Below, piece after piece: positions 35,267 through 43,340 of a stretch of DNA of 64,000 nucleotides. This DNA comes from Nocardia albiluteola (GTDB lineage Bacteria; Actinomycetota; Actinomycetes; Mycobacteriales; Mycobacteriaceae). Under the pieces are notes generated by a model. It was not told the DNA's origin and did no database searches. It saw only the letters and a list, made by a program, of their open reading frames with translations. The number at the start of each line of letters is the position of its first letter. Positions within the stretch are counted from its first letter, which is position 1. Location: assembly GCF_018860155.1 (NCBI RefSeq), contig NZ_JAHKNI010000016.1, forward strand, positions 124,001 through 188,000. The letters are read 5' to 3'. The translations under genes were made by a program, and so were the position numbers.

Positions 35267-36883
35267 ATGACTTCGCCCTATTCATACCTCCAGAATCCGA
35301 ACCAGCCCCCATCCCACGACGTCAACACCGTCACGACGACGCAGGTCTCCCCGACGGGCGCCACCCAGACGCCCGATGGTTTCCTGCCCGTGGACCGCGC
35401 GGATCCTACGCCCGACCAGCCGGGGTACGGCGTCTATGCGCCCATACCCGACGCGGCGAGATATGTGGTGACCCCGCTCACCCACGCCCAGCAGGTGCAG
35501 CAGGTGGGTCAGCTGATGGGTTCGCTGTCGAGCTTTGCGCAGACATTCGAATTCATTGCTCTGCCACCGGAAGTCAACGCCGCGCGCCTGACCTTCGGGG
35601 CGGGCGAGGTCCCGTTGCAGGGAGCCAACGCCGCCTACACCGCGATGGCGGCTGCATTGCACACCGCGGCGGGTGACTCCGACGGAACCACGGCCACGAT
35701 GACGGGGATCTGGCCGACGGGCCATACCGCGCAGGCCGCATTCAGCAATCACGCCGGCTGGTTGCACGGGCAGGCCGAAAACGCCGCGCGCAGCGCCCAG
35801 GTCGCCTCGGCCGCGGCCGGTGCCTACATGTCGGCGGTCGGCATCATGCCGCCGGTGGCGGAGTGCCTGGCGGCCAAGGCGGCGGCCGCTGCCGCAATGA
35901 CTGCCGCGGCCACCACGGGAGCGATGACCCCGGCGGCCCTCGGAACGGAGCACTATTACGACGTCGTGCTCCGGGGGCAGGCCGCGACATCGATGACAAC
36001 GTATTCGGCTGCGGCGAATACCATCGTGGCGGGTCTGCCGACCGTGACTCCGCCGCCGGAGATCACCAGCGGCGGTGGCGGTGGTCCGGGTGGTCCGGGG
36101 CTGGGGATGCCGGTCATCGGCGGTGGCGGTGCCCCGCTGTCGCCGCCCACGGCAATCGGTAGCCCGGTCTCGCTGGCCGGCCAGTCGCTCACATCGGCCG
36201 GTTCGCAGGCTGTCACCTCGGCCGGTTCGCAGGCTGTCACCTCGGCGGGAACAACGCTCGGCAATCAGGCGGCGAACACGCTGGGACAGGCTGCGGCACA
36301 ACAGCTTCCGAGTCTCGGCCCCGGCGATTCGGCCCTGGCCGACGCGCTGAATCCGCCCGGCGCGGAGAATCTCCCCGACTACGCCGGCTACGGACAGCAC
36401 TTCGACCCCTACGGCCTCGCGCCGTATTCCAGCACGCTGGCCGGTCTCAGCGGCGGCGCCGTGAGCATGGTCGCGATGAACATGGTGCAGGGCGGCGTGG
36501 GCACGATGTCCGGCGCCGCAACGGGTTTCCGGATGCCCAGCAACTGGGTCGCCCGTACGGCAAAGGTTTTCGGCGCGCTCGACGAGCAGGCCCCCGAATC
36601 GGTGGCTCCCTCCGCCGCATCGCGGGGTGCGAGCGCACCGGCCGAGCAGATGCGGCGGGACAAGGAGAAGAAGCGTAAGGCATCCGGAAGGGTCATCGCG
36701 CCCGGCGCGGATCCGAACGTGCCGGACCTGGAGGACGCGCCGGTAATCGGCGTTCTCGAATTCCGCGACGACGAGGCCGTCCAGGATGTGGCCGATGATC
36801 TCGCGCTCTCGTTCGGGGTTCTGGAAAACGCCGACGAGGATCCCGCGCCGCAATACGTCGCCGGTGATTCCCATCGGGACTGA
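35267..36883 (+). CDS. PPE-family protein with a 100-residue N-terminal extension
   Basis: 538 residues. The PPE motif LPPEVNAARL starts near residue 102, followed by the helical PPE domain to about 280, including WPTG in place of the usual WxG turn. A Gly/Pro linker contains a 24-bp tandem repeat (SAGSQAVT). The tail is acidic. In normal PPE proteins the motif lies within the first 15 residues. Here a polar Thr/Pro-rich extension precedes it. A start at 35513 would remove most of the extension but has no ribosome site, while ATG 35267 has GAGG at a good distance. The partner is the PE product; the chaperone is EspG. Confidence 0.75.
   Translation: MTSPYSYLQNPNQPPSHDVNTVTTTQVSPTGATQTPDGFLPVDRADPTPDQPGYGVYAPIPDAARYVVTPLTHAQQVQQVGQLMGSLSSFAQTFEFIALPPEVNAARLTFGAGEVPLQGANAAYTAMAAALHTAAGDSDGTTATMTGIWPTGHTAQAAFSNHAGWLHGQAENAARSAQVASAAAGAYMSAVGIMPPVAECLAAKAAAAAAMTAAATTGAMTPAALGTEHYYDVVLRGQAATSMTTYSAAANTIVAGLPTVTPPPEITSGGGGGPGGPGLGMPVIGGGGAPLSPPTAIGSPVSLAGQSLTSAGSQAVTSAGSQAVTSAGTTLGNQAANTLGQAAAQQLPSLGPGDSALADALNPPGAENLPDYAGYGQHFDPYGLAPYSSTLAGLSGGAVSMVAMNMVQGGVGTMSGAATGFRMPSNWVARTAKVFGALDEQAPESVAPSAASRGASAPAEQMRRDKEKKRKASGRVIAPGADPNVPDLEDAPVIGVLEFRDDEAVQDVADDLALSFGVLENADEDPAPQYVAGDSHRD
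36194..36241 (+). repeat. Two 24-bp in-frame tandem copies in the PPE gene
   Basis: Identical copies at 36194-36217 and 36218-36241, plus a truncated third, encode SAGSQAVT octapeptides in the linker. Confidence 0.85.
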
Positions 36884-36913
36884 AAATAAGGACCGATCCG
36901 AAAGGAACAGGAA

Positions 36914-37291
36914 ATGACACAACCATTAACCGGTGACAAGGCGCAGCTGCAGACTGCGGCGGACAAGATCCATTCGTGCTGGTTGGACCTGGGAAGCCAG
37001 CTGGGAGAGCTTTCCTACGCGCAGGGGGGCCTGCAGGCGGCCGCGCAGAGCGACGGTATCGGGCAAAAGATCTTTTCCGCCCTCGGAAATGCCTGGGAGC
37101 AGGGGAAGGCCCTGGAAGGCACCATGGGCGACGTTATGGAAGCACTGTCCAATGCTGGCGCGCACATCGATGCAACGGATTTGGCAGGCGCGGAGCAGCT
37201 TGCCCGTGAGGTCGCATCCGGGGCTGCGACCCCGGAAATGGGTAACTGGAGCGGCAAGATCGATACCAGCGCTTTGAGTTCGTTGACATAG
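36914..37291 (+). CDS. WXG100-type protein, EsxB/EsxD position
   Basis: 125 residues, preceded by a GAAAGGAA site. A helical hairpin with a turn at AAAQSDGIG, where WxG would be expected, and a C-terminal extension of about 30 residues. The position after PPE and before the second small gene is that of EsxB-type partners. There is no clear YxxxD at its end, though the acidic/aromatic tail could serve. It would be secreted as a dimer with the next product. Confidence 0.75.
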   Translation: MTQPLTGDKAQLQTAADKIHSCWLDLGSQLGELSYAQGGLQAAAQSDGIGQKIFSALGNAWEQGKALEGTMGDVMEALSNAGAHIDATDLAGAEQLAREVASGAATPEMGNWSGKIDTSALSSLT

Positions 37292-37333
37292 TTGCTCCCA
37301 ATTCGATAACAGATACGGAAGGAAACAGGCATC

Positions 37334-37633
37334 ATGAAGTTCGAATTCGCCGCCATCGATGGGCACACCGATCACTTGCGGCAGATCATTACGAAAATGG
37401 AGAATACTCTGGCAGACATGCAGGCTGCGCAGAAAGGCCTGATGGCAGTGGCGTCCGGTGCGGGAATGGACGCGCTCAAGCAGGTAGCGGCGAGCTATGG
37501 AACCAAGCTCGATAATTACAACGCGGCCATGAGGAAGCTGGAGATCGCCATCGGCGACGTCGCCGGCAGTCAAGGTGCGATGTCGCAAACCGACCGGAAC
37601 AACGCCAACCGCTTCATGGCCATCAAGGTTTAG
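37334..37633 (+). CDS. WXG100-type protein, EsxA/EsxC position
   Basis: 99 residues, preceded by GGAAGGAA. Typical WXG100 length and helical hairpin, with the turn ASGAGMD in place of WxG. ESX-2 EsxC also lacks the Trp as I recall it, which fits the gene order. The stop overlaps the next start by one base. Confidence 0.78.
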   Translation: MKFEFAAIDGHTDHLRQIITKMENTLADMQAAQKGLMAVASGAGMDALKQVAASYGTKLDNYNAAMRKLEIAIGDVAGSQGAMSQTDRNNANRFMAIKV

Positions 37634-38547
37634 TGGGGCTACCGCACTTGTCCGAGATGTCGTCCGCGTCACCACGTGACCAGCCCGCGCCGGGCTGGGA
37701 ACTCGGCAATGACGCGGACACCGACCCGGTCTCGATCGAGGTGAATGTCGATGCCGCCCTCTTCCTGAAGGATCTGGTCGGCATCGACTCCTATCCGTGG
37801 GTGCTGGCGCTGCGGCCGAATATCTTCCTCATCGCCGAGCGCAACCGGGTGCGCGAGGTCATCAGGCCACAACTCGCCCACGCGGGAATTCTGGTCGACG
37901 GGAAGGTGCATCCGGTGGTCGAGCACTGGCTGGAATGCCTCTATCGGCCCGACGTCGAAATGCTCGCGCGAATCGCCGACACCGGCCTGGAGGGAGAGGA
38001 GGCCGACAAGGGCGCGCTACGCATGTCGCTGGTGCGCCGCGGTACGGATCATGTGCTTGCCATCCGCAACGGCGATCACGTGGTGATCCAGTCGGTGTTC
38101 TGTCGTCCGGGCGGGTTCGAGACGGTCTGTGAGGCCCTGCTCGCGGCGTTGGGTCCCTCTCCTGCGCTGAATTTCGCCCCGATGACCGCGACACTCGAGC
38201 AGTTCGCGGAAGTGCCGCCGGGGCAGGAGCGGCGCAGGGCACTACAGGAGCTGGGTGCGCAGGCGCATACCGCGGCCGTACTGAGCCGCGCCATAGATCA
38301 GGTCATGCGGCGTACGGAGGTGGCGATGATCGAGCATCACGATGGCGCGGAGACGATTCCGGAGATCGTGTTGACCGTGCAGGACACCCTGTCGGGACGC
38401 ATCGTCGTGACGCCCCGGGCGGCGATGGACGGGCAGATACGGTACACCTTCGCGCCCGGTGACGACGCCGCCGTGCTGTCCGGAATGCGGGCCCTGGTCG
38501 ATCTGATGCCCGGCCACAGCTGGTTCGACACCAGCCGGAGCGATTGA
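37633..38547 (+). CDS. espG: EspG, cytosolic PE/PPE chaperone
   Basis: 304 residues from GTG overlapping the esx stop. An alternative ATG at 37657 would trim eight residues. EspG proteins bind the tip of PE-PPE dimers and hold them soluble for export. The alternating beta/helix layout, the length and the position between esx and the EspI-like gene all fit (SIEVNVDAALFLKDLVGIDS near residue 34). The call depends partly on synteny. Confidence 0.85.
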   Translation: MGLPHLSEMSSASPRDQPAPGWELGNDADTDPVSIEVNVDAALFLKDLVGIDSYPWVLALRPNIFLIAERNRVREVIRPQLAHAGILVDGKVHPVVEHWLECLYRPDVEMLARIADTGLEGEEADKGALRMSLVRRGTDHVLAIRNGDHVVIQSVFCRPGGFETVCEALLAALGPSPALNFAPMTATLEQFAEVPPGQERRRALQELGAQAHTAAVLSRAIDQVMRRTEVAMIEHHDGAETIPEIVLTVQDTLSGRIVVTPRAAMDGQIRYTFAPGDDAAVLSGMRALVDLMPGHSWFDTSRSD

Positions 38548-38584
38548 TCGTGTGTCGCTACGGCTTTCGAGAGGGTGAGGAAAT

Positions 38585-40408
38585 ATGAGCCGGACGAATA
38601 CGAATGGCGACACGGCGCGGACCGTCCGCACGCGCGGCGGGTACGACGCCTACTTCACCCAGAATGCCGTGGCGATCGACGGCGTGGAGGCCCGCGGGGC
38701 GTATCCCGCCGTGCCCCTCGGTGAGCACGGAACCGGCGCGGTCGAACCCGCGTCCGGATCGGTCGCCGACAGGCCGGATGATCAAGTGCAACCGGACTTT
38801 TCGGAGTCCGGGCGGACTCGGAAGATCGATCGTCCCTGGCCTACCCAACAGGTTTCGGCCGGTCCGCAGGAGGGCGGCGCCGGCGAGCCCGGTCCGATTC
38901 CGGCGCAGCCCGTCGCACCGCCCGCAACATTCGCTTCGTCCGCCGTGTCCGAGCCGTTCGCTCCGTCCGCCGTGTCCGAGCCGTTCGCCCCGCCCAGTGT
39001 GTCCGAACCGTTCGCTCAGCCCGCAATGTCGGAACCGCTGAGCCCGCAGGCCGCACCGGTGGGTGAGGTTTCGACGCCATCCGGCGATATCTCCGCACGG
39101 CACAACATCTCCGCACGGCACAACCTCGTACCGGGCTCGAACCAGGCATCCGTCAGGCCCGACGAGGTCACGGCGCAACCCGGCGAGGGCACCGCACGCC
39201 CACCCGAGGCTGCCGTGCAGCCACCCGAGACTTCCGCTCAGCCACCCGCGGCCGCCCAGCCACCCGAGGTCGAGATCCCCTACTCGCAGGCCGCCTCGCT
39301 GGCGCGTCGCGATGTCACCACCACGGGACCGCACGCCACCCACATGCCCGGAAGCCAGTGGGCGGCAACATCGGCGGCTCCGCCGTGGGCGCAGGGTCCC
39401 ACCGCCTACACCACCGCCCACCCCGAGGTCCATCGCCCCGAGGTCATGCCGGCCACCCTGTCCTCGCAGGATCTGCTGAGCCAGATCGCCGCGATGAAGC
39501 AGGCCAAGCTGCGCTCCAACGCCGGTATGCGCGGCGCGCTGAACAAGGTCGGATTCAACCTCGGCCTGTCCCCGGCCGAGCGGCGGTTCGAGGACCGGCG
39601 GTCGCGCATTCGCCGCCCGCTCAGCAGGACCTATCAGATCGCTGTGCTGAGCGTGAAGGGCGGCGTGGGCCGGACCACGATCACCGCGACGCTCGGATCC
39701 ACCTTCTCGCACCTGCGCCCGGACCGGGTGGTCGCGGTCGATGCGAATCCGGATTTCGGGGACCTTGCCACCCGCACCAGTCGCCACCCATATGGGCTGA
39801 CGCTGCGCGACCTGGCGTATGCCCAGAACCTGGACGCGTTTTCGGCAGTGCACTCGTATACCGCGATCAACTCCGCGGACCTGGCGGTCGTCGCCTCGCC
39901 ATGGACGACGGAATCCGTCGAGGCGCTGTCCGGGCCCGAATTCGCCGCGGCCACCGATACTCTGCGCCGCCACTACAACCTCATGCTCGTCGACTGCGGC
40001 ACCGGAGTGCTGACCTCGGCGACGAATACTGTGATGCGATCCAGCGATTCGGTGGTCGTGGTTACTCCCGCCACGGTCGGTGGCGTGAAAGGCGCTGTGG
40101 CGACCCTCAATTGGCTCAATATGCACGGATTCCCGCATCTGGTCGAGAATTCCATCGTGGCGATCGTGCATCAGCGGCCGGACAAGCCGATCGTGGAGGT
40201 GGCCGAGATCGAGAAGCTGTTCGCCACCGTCTCCCGTCCGACCTGCGTGGTGCCCTACGACCAGCACCTGGCCGAGGGCGGCGAGATCGACCTGCGCCTG
40301 GTGGACAAGGAGACCGCGGTGGTGTTCGAGGAGCTGGCCGCGGCGCTGGCGGACAACTTTTCGGGATTCACCGACGGCCGCCATGCCGAATCGGGAGGCT
40401 ACCGATGA
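38585..40408 (+). CDS. EspI-like MinD/ParA-family ATPase
   Basis: 607 residues, with a GTGAGGAAAT leader site. Residues 1-300 are disordered and Pro/Glu-rich, with 27-bp repeats encoding VSEPFA-type nonapeptides around 38939-39040. The C-terminal 250 residues are a ParA/MinD-type ATPase with deviant Walker A KGGVGRTT at 358-365 and VDANPDFGDLA. It corresponds to EspI of ESX-1 and the Rv3888c-type protein of ESX-2, which sit between espG and eccD. ESX-1 EspI has been linked to down-regulation of secretion when ATP is low. The stop overlaps eccD. Confidence 0.88.
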   Translation: MSRTNTNGDTARTVRTRGGYDAYFTQNAVAIDGVEARGAYPAVPLGEHGTGAVEPASGSVADRPDDQVQPDFSESGRTRKIDRPWPTQQVSAGPQEGGAGEPGPIPAQPVAPPATFASSAVSEPFAPSAVSEPFAPPSVSEPFAQPAMSEPLSPQAAPVGEVSTPSGDISARHNISARHNLVPGSNQASVRPDEVTAQPGEGTARPPEAAVQPPETSAQPPAAAQPPEVEIPYSQAASLARRDVTTTGPHATHMPGSQWAATSAAPPWAQGPTAYTTAHPEVHRPEVMPATLSSQDLLSQIAAMKQAKLRSNAGMRGALNKVGFNLGLSPAERRFEDRRSRIRRPLSRTYQIAVLSVKGGVGRTTITATLGSTFSHLRPDRVVAVDANPDFGDLATRTSRHPYGLTLRDLAYAQNLDAFSAVHSYTAINSADLAVVASPWTTESVEALSGPEFAAATDTLRRHYNLMLVDCGTGVLTSATNTVMRSSDSVVVVTPATVGGVKGAVATLNWLNMHGFPHLVENSIVAIVHQRPDKPIVEVAEIEKLFATVSRPTCVVPYDQHLAEGGEIDLRLVDKETAVVFEELAAALADNFSGFTDGRHAESGGYR

Positions 40409-41931
40409 CCAGCACCGCCGTCGCGCCGGCGCCCGCCGCGCCGTCGCAGCCGTCAGCGGAGGTGGCGCGCGCCCGGATCGCGGTCATGGTGGCGACCTAT
40501 CAGGTCGACGTGGCGCTGCCCACGAAGTTCACGATCGAGACGTTCATCGACGATTTGCTGGGCGTGCTGTCCGACGCGATCGACGACGACACAGTCGATT
40601 TCACACCCGCGGCCGGGCAGTGGAGCCTGGCCCGCCCCGGTGAGGCGCCGATTCCCCGGTGGCGCAGCCTCTCCGACTACCACGTCGTCGACGGCACGGT
40701 GATGATGCTGTCGGTCGTGGAATCGGCCGAGTCGTTCACCCCGATCGTCGAGGACGTCACCGACGCCCTGGCGATGATCAACGAACGCGAATTCGCCGAA
40801 TACGACGCGGACGCCTCGGTTGTCGCGGGCGTGAGCATGGTCGGCGCGGCCGCGCTGGCGATCGCGGTGATGCTGTCGTGGATCTGGACGGACACCGGGT
40901 CGGCGCTGTGGTGCGCGGTGCCCGCGCTGCTGCTGGGCGCGACGAGCTGGCTGGCGGCCATGGGGATTCGGCGGCGACCGGGAGCCGCGCGCATCGCCCT
41001 GGGCCTGACGATCGCATCGATTCCGCTGCTGTTCGCGGGCGGGGCGATGCTGGTGCCGCCCGCCTACGGACATCCGGGCCCGTTCGCGGCCGCGAATCTG
41101 GCCGCCGGCGCGGTGGTGGCCGCGGTGGCATCGGCTGCGATGCTGCGGATTTCGGGCCACGGGGTGACGGTGCTGTTGGCGGTGACGGTGCTCGGCGCGG
41201 CTCTCGCGATCGCTGTGCTGCCCGCGACCTATCTGGATATTTCGGCGAAACAGGTTGCCGGAGGCGTGGTTCTCGCGGGTCTGGTGCTGCTGACCTCCGG
41301 GCCGCGACTGGCGGTGCTGGCCGCGCGAATTCGGCCGCCGGACCTGCCCGACCCGGGCACCGAGGTCGCGCCCACCACCCTTGCCGACATCTTCGACGCC
41401 GAGTCCGGTCGTGAGGACGAGTTCACCGAGGAGGCCGGCGACCCCTGGGTGGCTCGGTCCGACGGCATCGAGGCCCGTGCCCGGCTGGCCGTGCTGAGCC
41501 TGCGCGGACTGATCGTGGCGATCACGATCCTGTTGTCCGGAGCCACGATCTGCGCCGCGGCGGTGAGCCCGGGCGGTATCCGGGAGATCGTGCTGGCCGT
41601 CGCGGTTGCCGGCATCCTGGGTATGCGCGCGCGCTGGTATCCGGACCGCGTGCAGGCCGTTGCGCTGGTCGCCGCGGCGGCGACCACGGTGATCGGTGTG
41701 GCCTTCGTCGAGGTCGGCGCGTATCACACCCCCTATGCCCGGCTCGCGGTGCCGCTCGTGGTGGCCGCCATAGCGACACTGGGTTGTGTTGCGGCCGTCC
41801 GTCTTCCGGGAGTGCGGCTGTCGCCGGTGACCCGGCGGCTGACGGATCTGGCGGAGTATGCGCTGATCCTGGCCGTCCCCGTGCTGTCCTGCTGGATCAT
41901 GGGGATCTACACCGCGATGCGTGCGATCTGA
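40405..41931 (+). CDS. eccD: EccD, ESX membrane channel subunit
   Basis: ATG 40405 overlaps the previous stop (ATGA), giving 508 residues. The frame stays open much further upstream, but that part is not coding. Residues 22-110 form the ubiquitin-like cytosolic domain (RIAVMVATYQVDVALP), followed by about eleven transmembrane helices. EccD dimers line the central membrane vestibule of the complex. The stop overlaps the mycP start. Confidence 0.95.
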   Translation: MTSTAVAPAPAAPSQPSAEVARARIAVMVATYQVDVALPTKFTIETFIDDLLGVLSDAIDDDTVDFTPAAGQWSLARPGEAPIPRWRSLSDYHVVDGTVMMLSVVESAESFTPIVEDVTDALAMINEREFAEYDADASVVAGVSMVGAAALAIAVMLSWIWTDTGSALWCAVPALLLGATSWLAAMGIRRRPGAARIALGLTIASIPLLFAGGAMLVPPAYGHPGPFAAANLAAGAVVAAVASAAMLRISGHGVTVLLAVTVLGAALAIAVLPATYLDISAKQVAGGVVLAGLVLLTSGPRLAVLAARIRPPDLPDPGTEVAPTTLADIFDAESGREDEFTEEAGDPWVARSDGIEARARLAVLSLRGLIVAITILLSGATICAAAVSPGGIREIVLAVAVAGILGMRARWYPDRVQAVALVAAAATTVIGVAFVEVGAYHTPYARLAVPLVVAAIATLGCVAAVRLPGVRLSPVTRRLTDLAEYALILAVPVLSCWIMGIYTAMRAI

Positions 41932-43340
41932 TGGTCCGTGGGTTCGACGGTGTGAGCGTGCGGCCCCGCAGGGGTGGTGCGGGATCGCTCCGGGGCACCG
42001 TGTCGTGCATGCTGGTCGCCGCCGGGTGTTTCGCGATGTCCGCCGCGCCCGCGGCGGCGATGGCCCCGCCACAGGTGATCGTGGGGGCCCCGATGGTGGA
42101 CGGCCCGCCCGGCCCGGAGCTGCCCGTCCAACAGGACAAGGGCTGTCTGGGGACCGGTGTGCTACCGCAGAGCGATCTGTCGCGGGTTCCGCCGCCGGAG
42201 CAGATGCTGAATCTGGACAAGGCACGCACCCTCAGCCGCGGTGCGGGGGTCACCGTTGCGGTGCTCGACACCGGGGTGAGCCCGGATGCGCGGCTGCCGC
42301 ATCTCCTGGGCGGCGGGGACTACGTGACCAGCGGCGGGAACGGGTTGTCCGACTGCGACGCGCACGGCACGCTGGTGGCCGGAATCATCGGCGCCGCCGC
42401 GGATCAGGCGGACGGATTCACCGGCGTCGCACCGGATGCAAACATCCTGTCCATCCGCTACCGCTCGGATGCGTTCAGCGTCAGGGCCAACGGCAATTTC
42501 GATCAGGCGCAACAACTTGCGCTGCAGGTGCGCACACTCGCCCGCGCGATCGTCCATGCGGCGAACATGGGCGCGGGGGTGATCGTGGTCTCGGTGCCGA
42601 TCTGCATGCCCGCGGCTTCGGGCGTGGATCAGTCGATACTGGCCGCCGCGGTCGGTTACGCGTCGCGCGCGCGCGACGCGGTGATCATCGCGGGGGCCGG
42701 GACGGCCGGGGAGAACGGCTGCGACAAGAATCCCGACGTCGATCCCAGCCAACCAGGCGATGTGCGCAATTGGCGTGATGTGCAGACCATTTCGACGCCG
42801 GGTTGCTTCAGCACGGACGTGGTCGCCGTCGGATTCACCACGGCCGCCGGCGTCCCGGTGGGGAATTCGATGCTGGGACCGTGGGTTTCGCTCGGCGCGC
42901 CCGGAACCGGCATCGAATCCCTCGGCCCCGGTGGGGGTGCCCTGATCAACGGTGTCGCGTCGGGTAGCTCGCTGACCCCGGTCGGTGGTTCCTCGTTCGC
43001 CGCCGCCTATGTCGCCGGGGCGGCCGCGCTGCTGCGTTCCCGCTTCCCGCGCGAGAACTCGCAGGACATCATCGACCGACTCGCGGCCAGCGCCCACGAA
43101 CCGGCGTGGGGCGTGGACGACGCGATCGGAGTCGGGGTCATCGACCCGGTCGCGGCGCTGGGGTATCGCACGCCGCCGCGTGCGCCGGCCGGGGTGAATC
43201 AGGCTGCGCGGCTGACGATGCCGCCGCCTCCGCGCCCGGCCGATCTGCGCCCGGGCATCGCGACGGCGGCGGTGATCGCGGCGGTTCTGGTGCTGGGTGC
43301 GGTGGTACTGGGCGCGAACAGGTTCCGGAGGCGTGAATGA
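41931..43340 (+). CDS. mycP: MycP, membrane-anchored mycosin (subtilisin-like protease)
   Basis: ATG 41931 overlaps the eccD stop, 469 residues. A Sec signal peptide ends near residue 42 (AAPAAAMA). The catalytic triad is Asp113 (VLDTGV), His145 (DAHGTLVAG) and Ser355 (GGSSFAAAY). A C-terminal transmembrane helix covers about 440-462. Mycosins cap and stabilise the ESX complex and trim EspB, for which a homologue lies at 13843. Length and features are standard. Confidence 0.96.
   Translation: MVRGFDGVSVRPRRGGAGSLRGTVSCMLVAAGCFAMSAAPAAAMAPPQVIVGAPMVDGPPGPELPVQQDKGCLGTGVLPQSDLSRVPPPEQMLNLDKARTLSRGAGVTVAVLDTGVSPDARLPHLLGGGDYVTSGGNGLSDCDAHGTLVAGIIGAAADQADGFTGVAPDANILSIRYRSDAFSVRANGNFDQAQQLALQVRTLARAIVHAANMGAGVIVVSVPICMPAASGVDQSILAAAVGYASRARDAVIIAGAGTAGENGCDKNPDVDPSQPGDVRNWRDVQTISTPGCFSTDVVAVGFTTAAGVPVGNSMLGPWVSLGAPGTGIESLGPGGGALINGVASGSSLTPVGGSSFAAAYVAGAAALLRSRFPRENSQDIIDRLAASAHEPAWGVDDAIGVGVIDPVAALGYRTPPRAPAGVNQAARLTMPPPPRPADLRPGIATAAVIAAVLVLGAVVLGANRFRRRE

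Noticed and set aside
39358..40404. Upstream extension of the eccD frame
   Set aside because: The segment is coded by the EspI-like ATPase in another frame. The translated extension is Arg-rich noise, and ATG 40405 gives the conserved EccD start.
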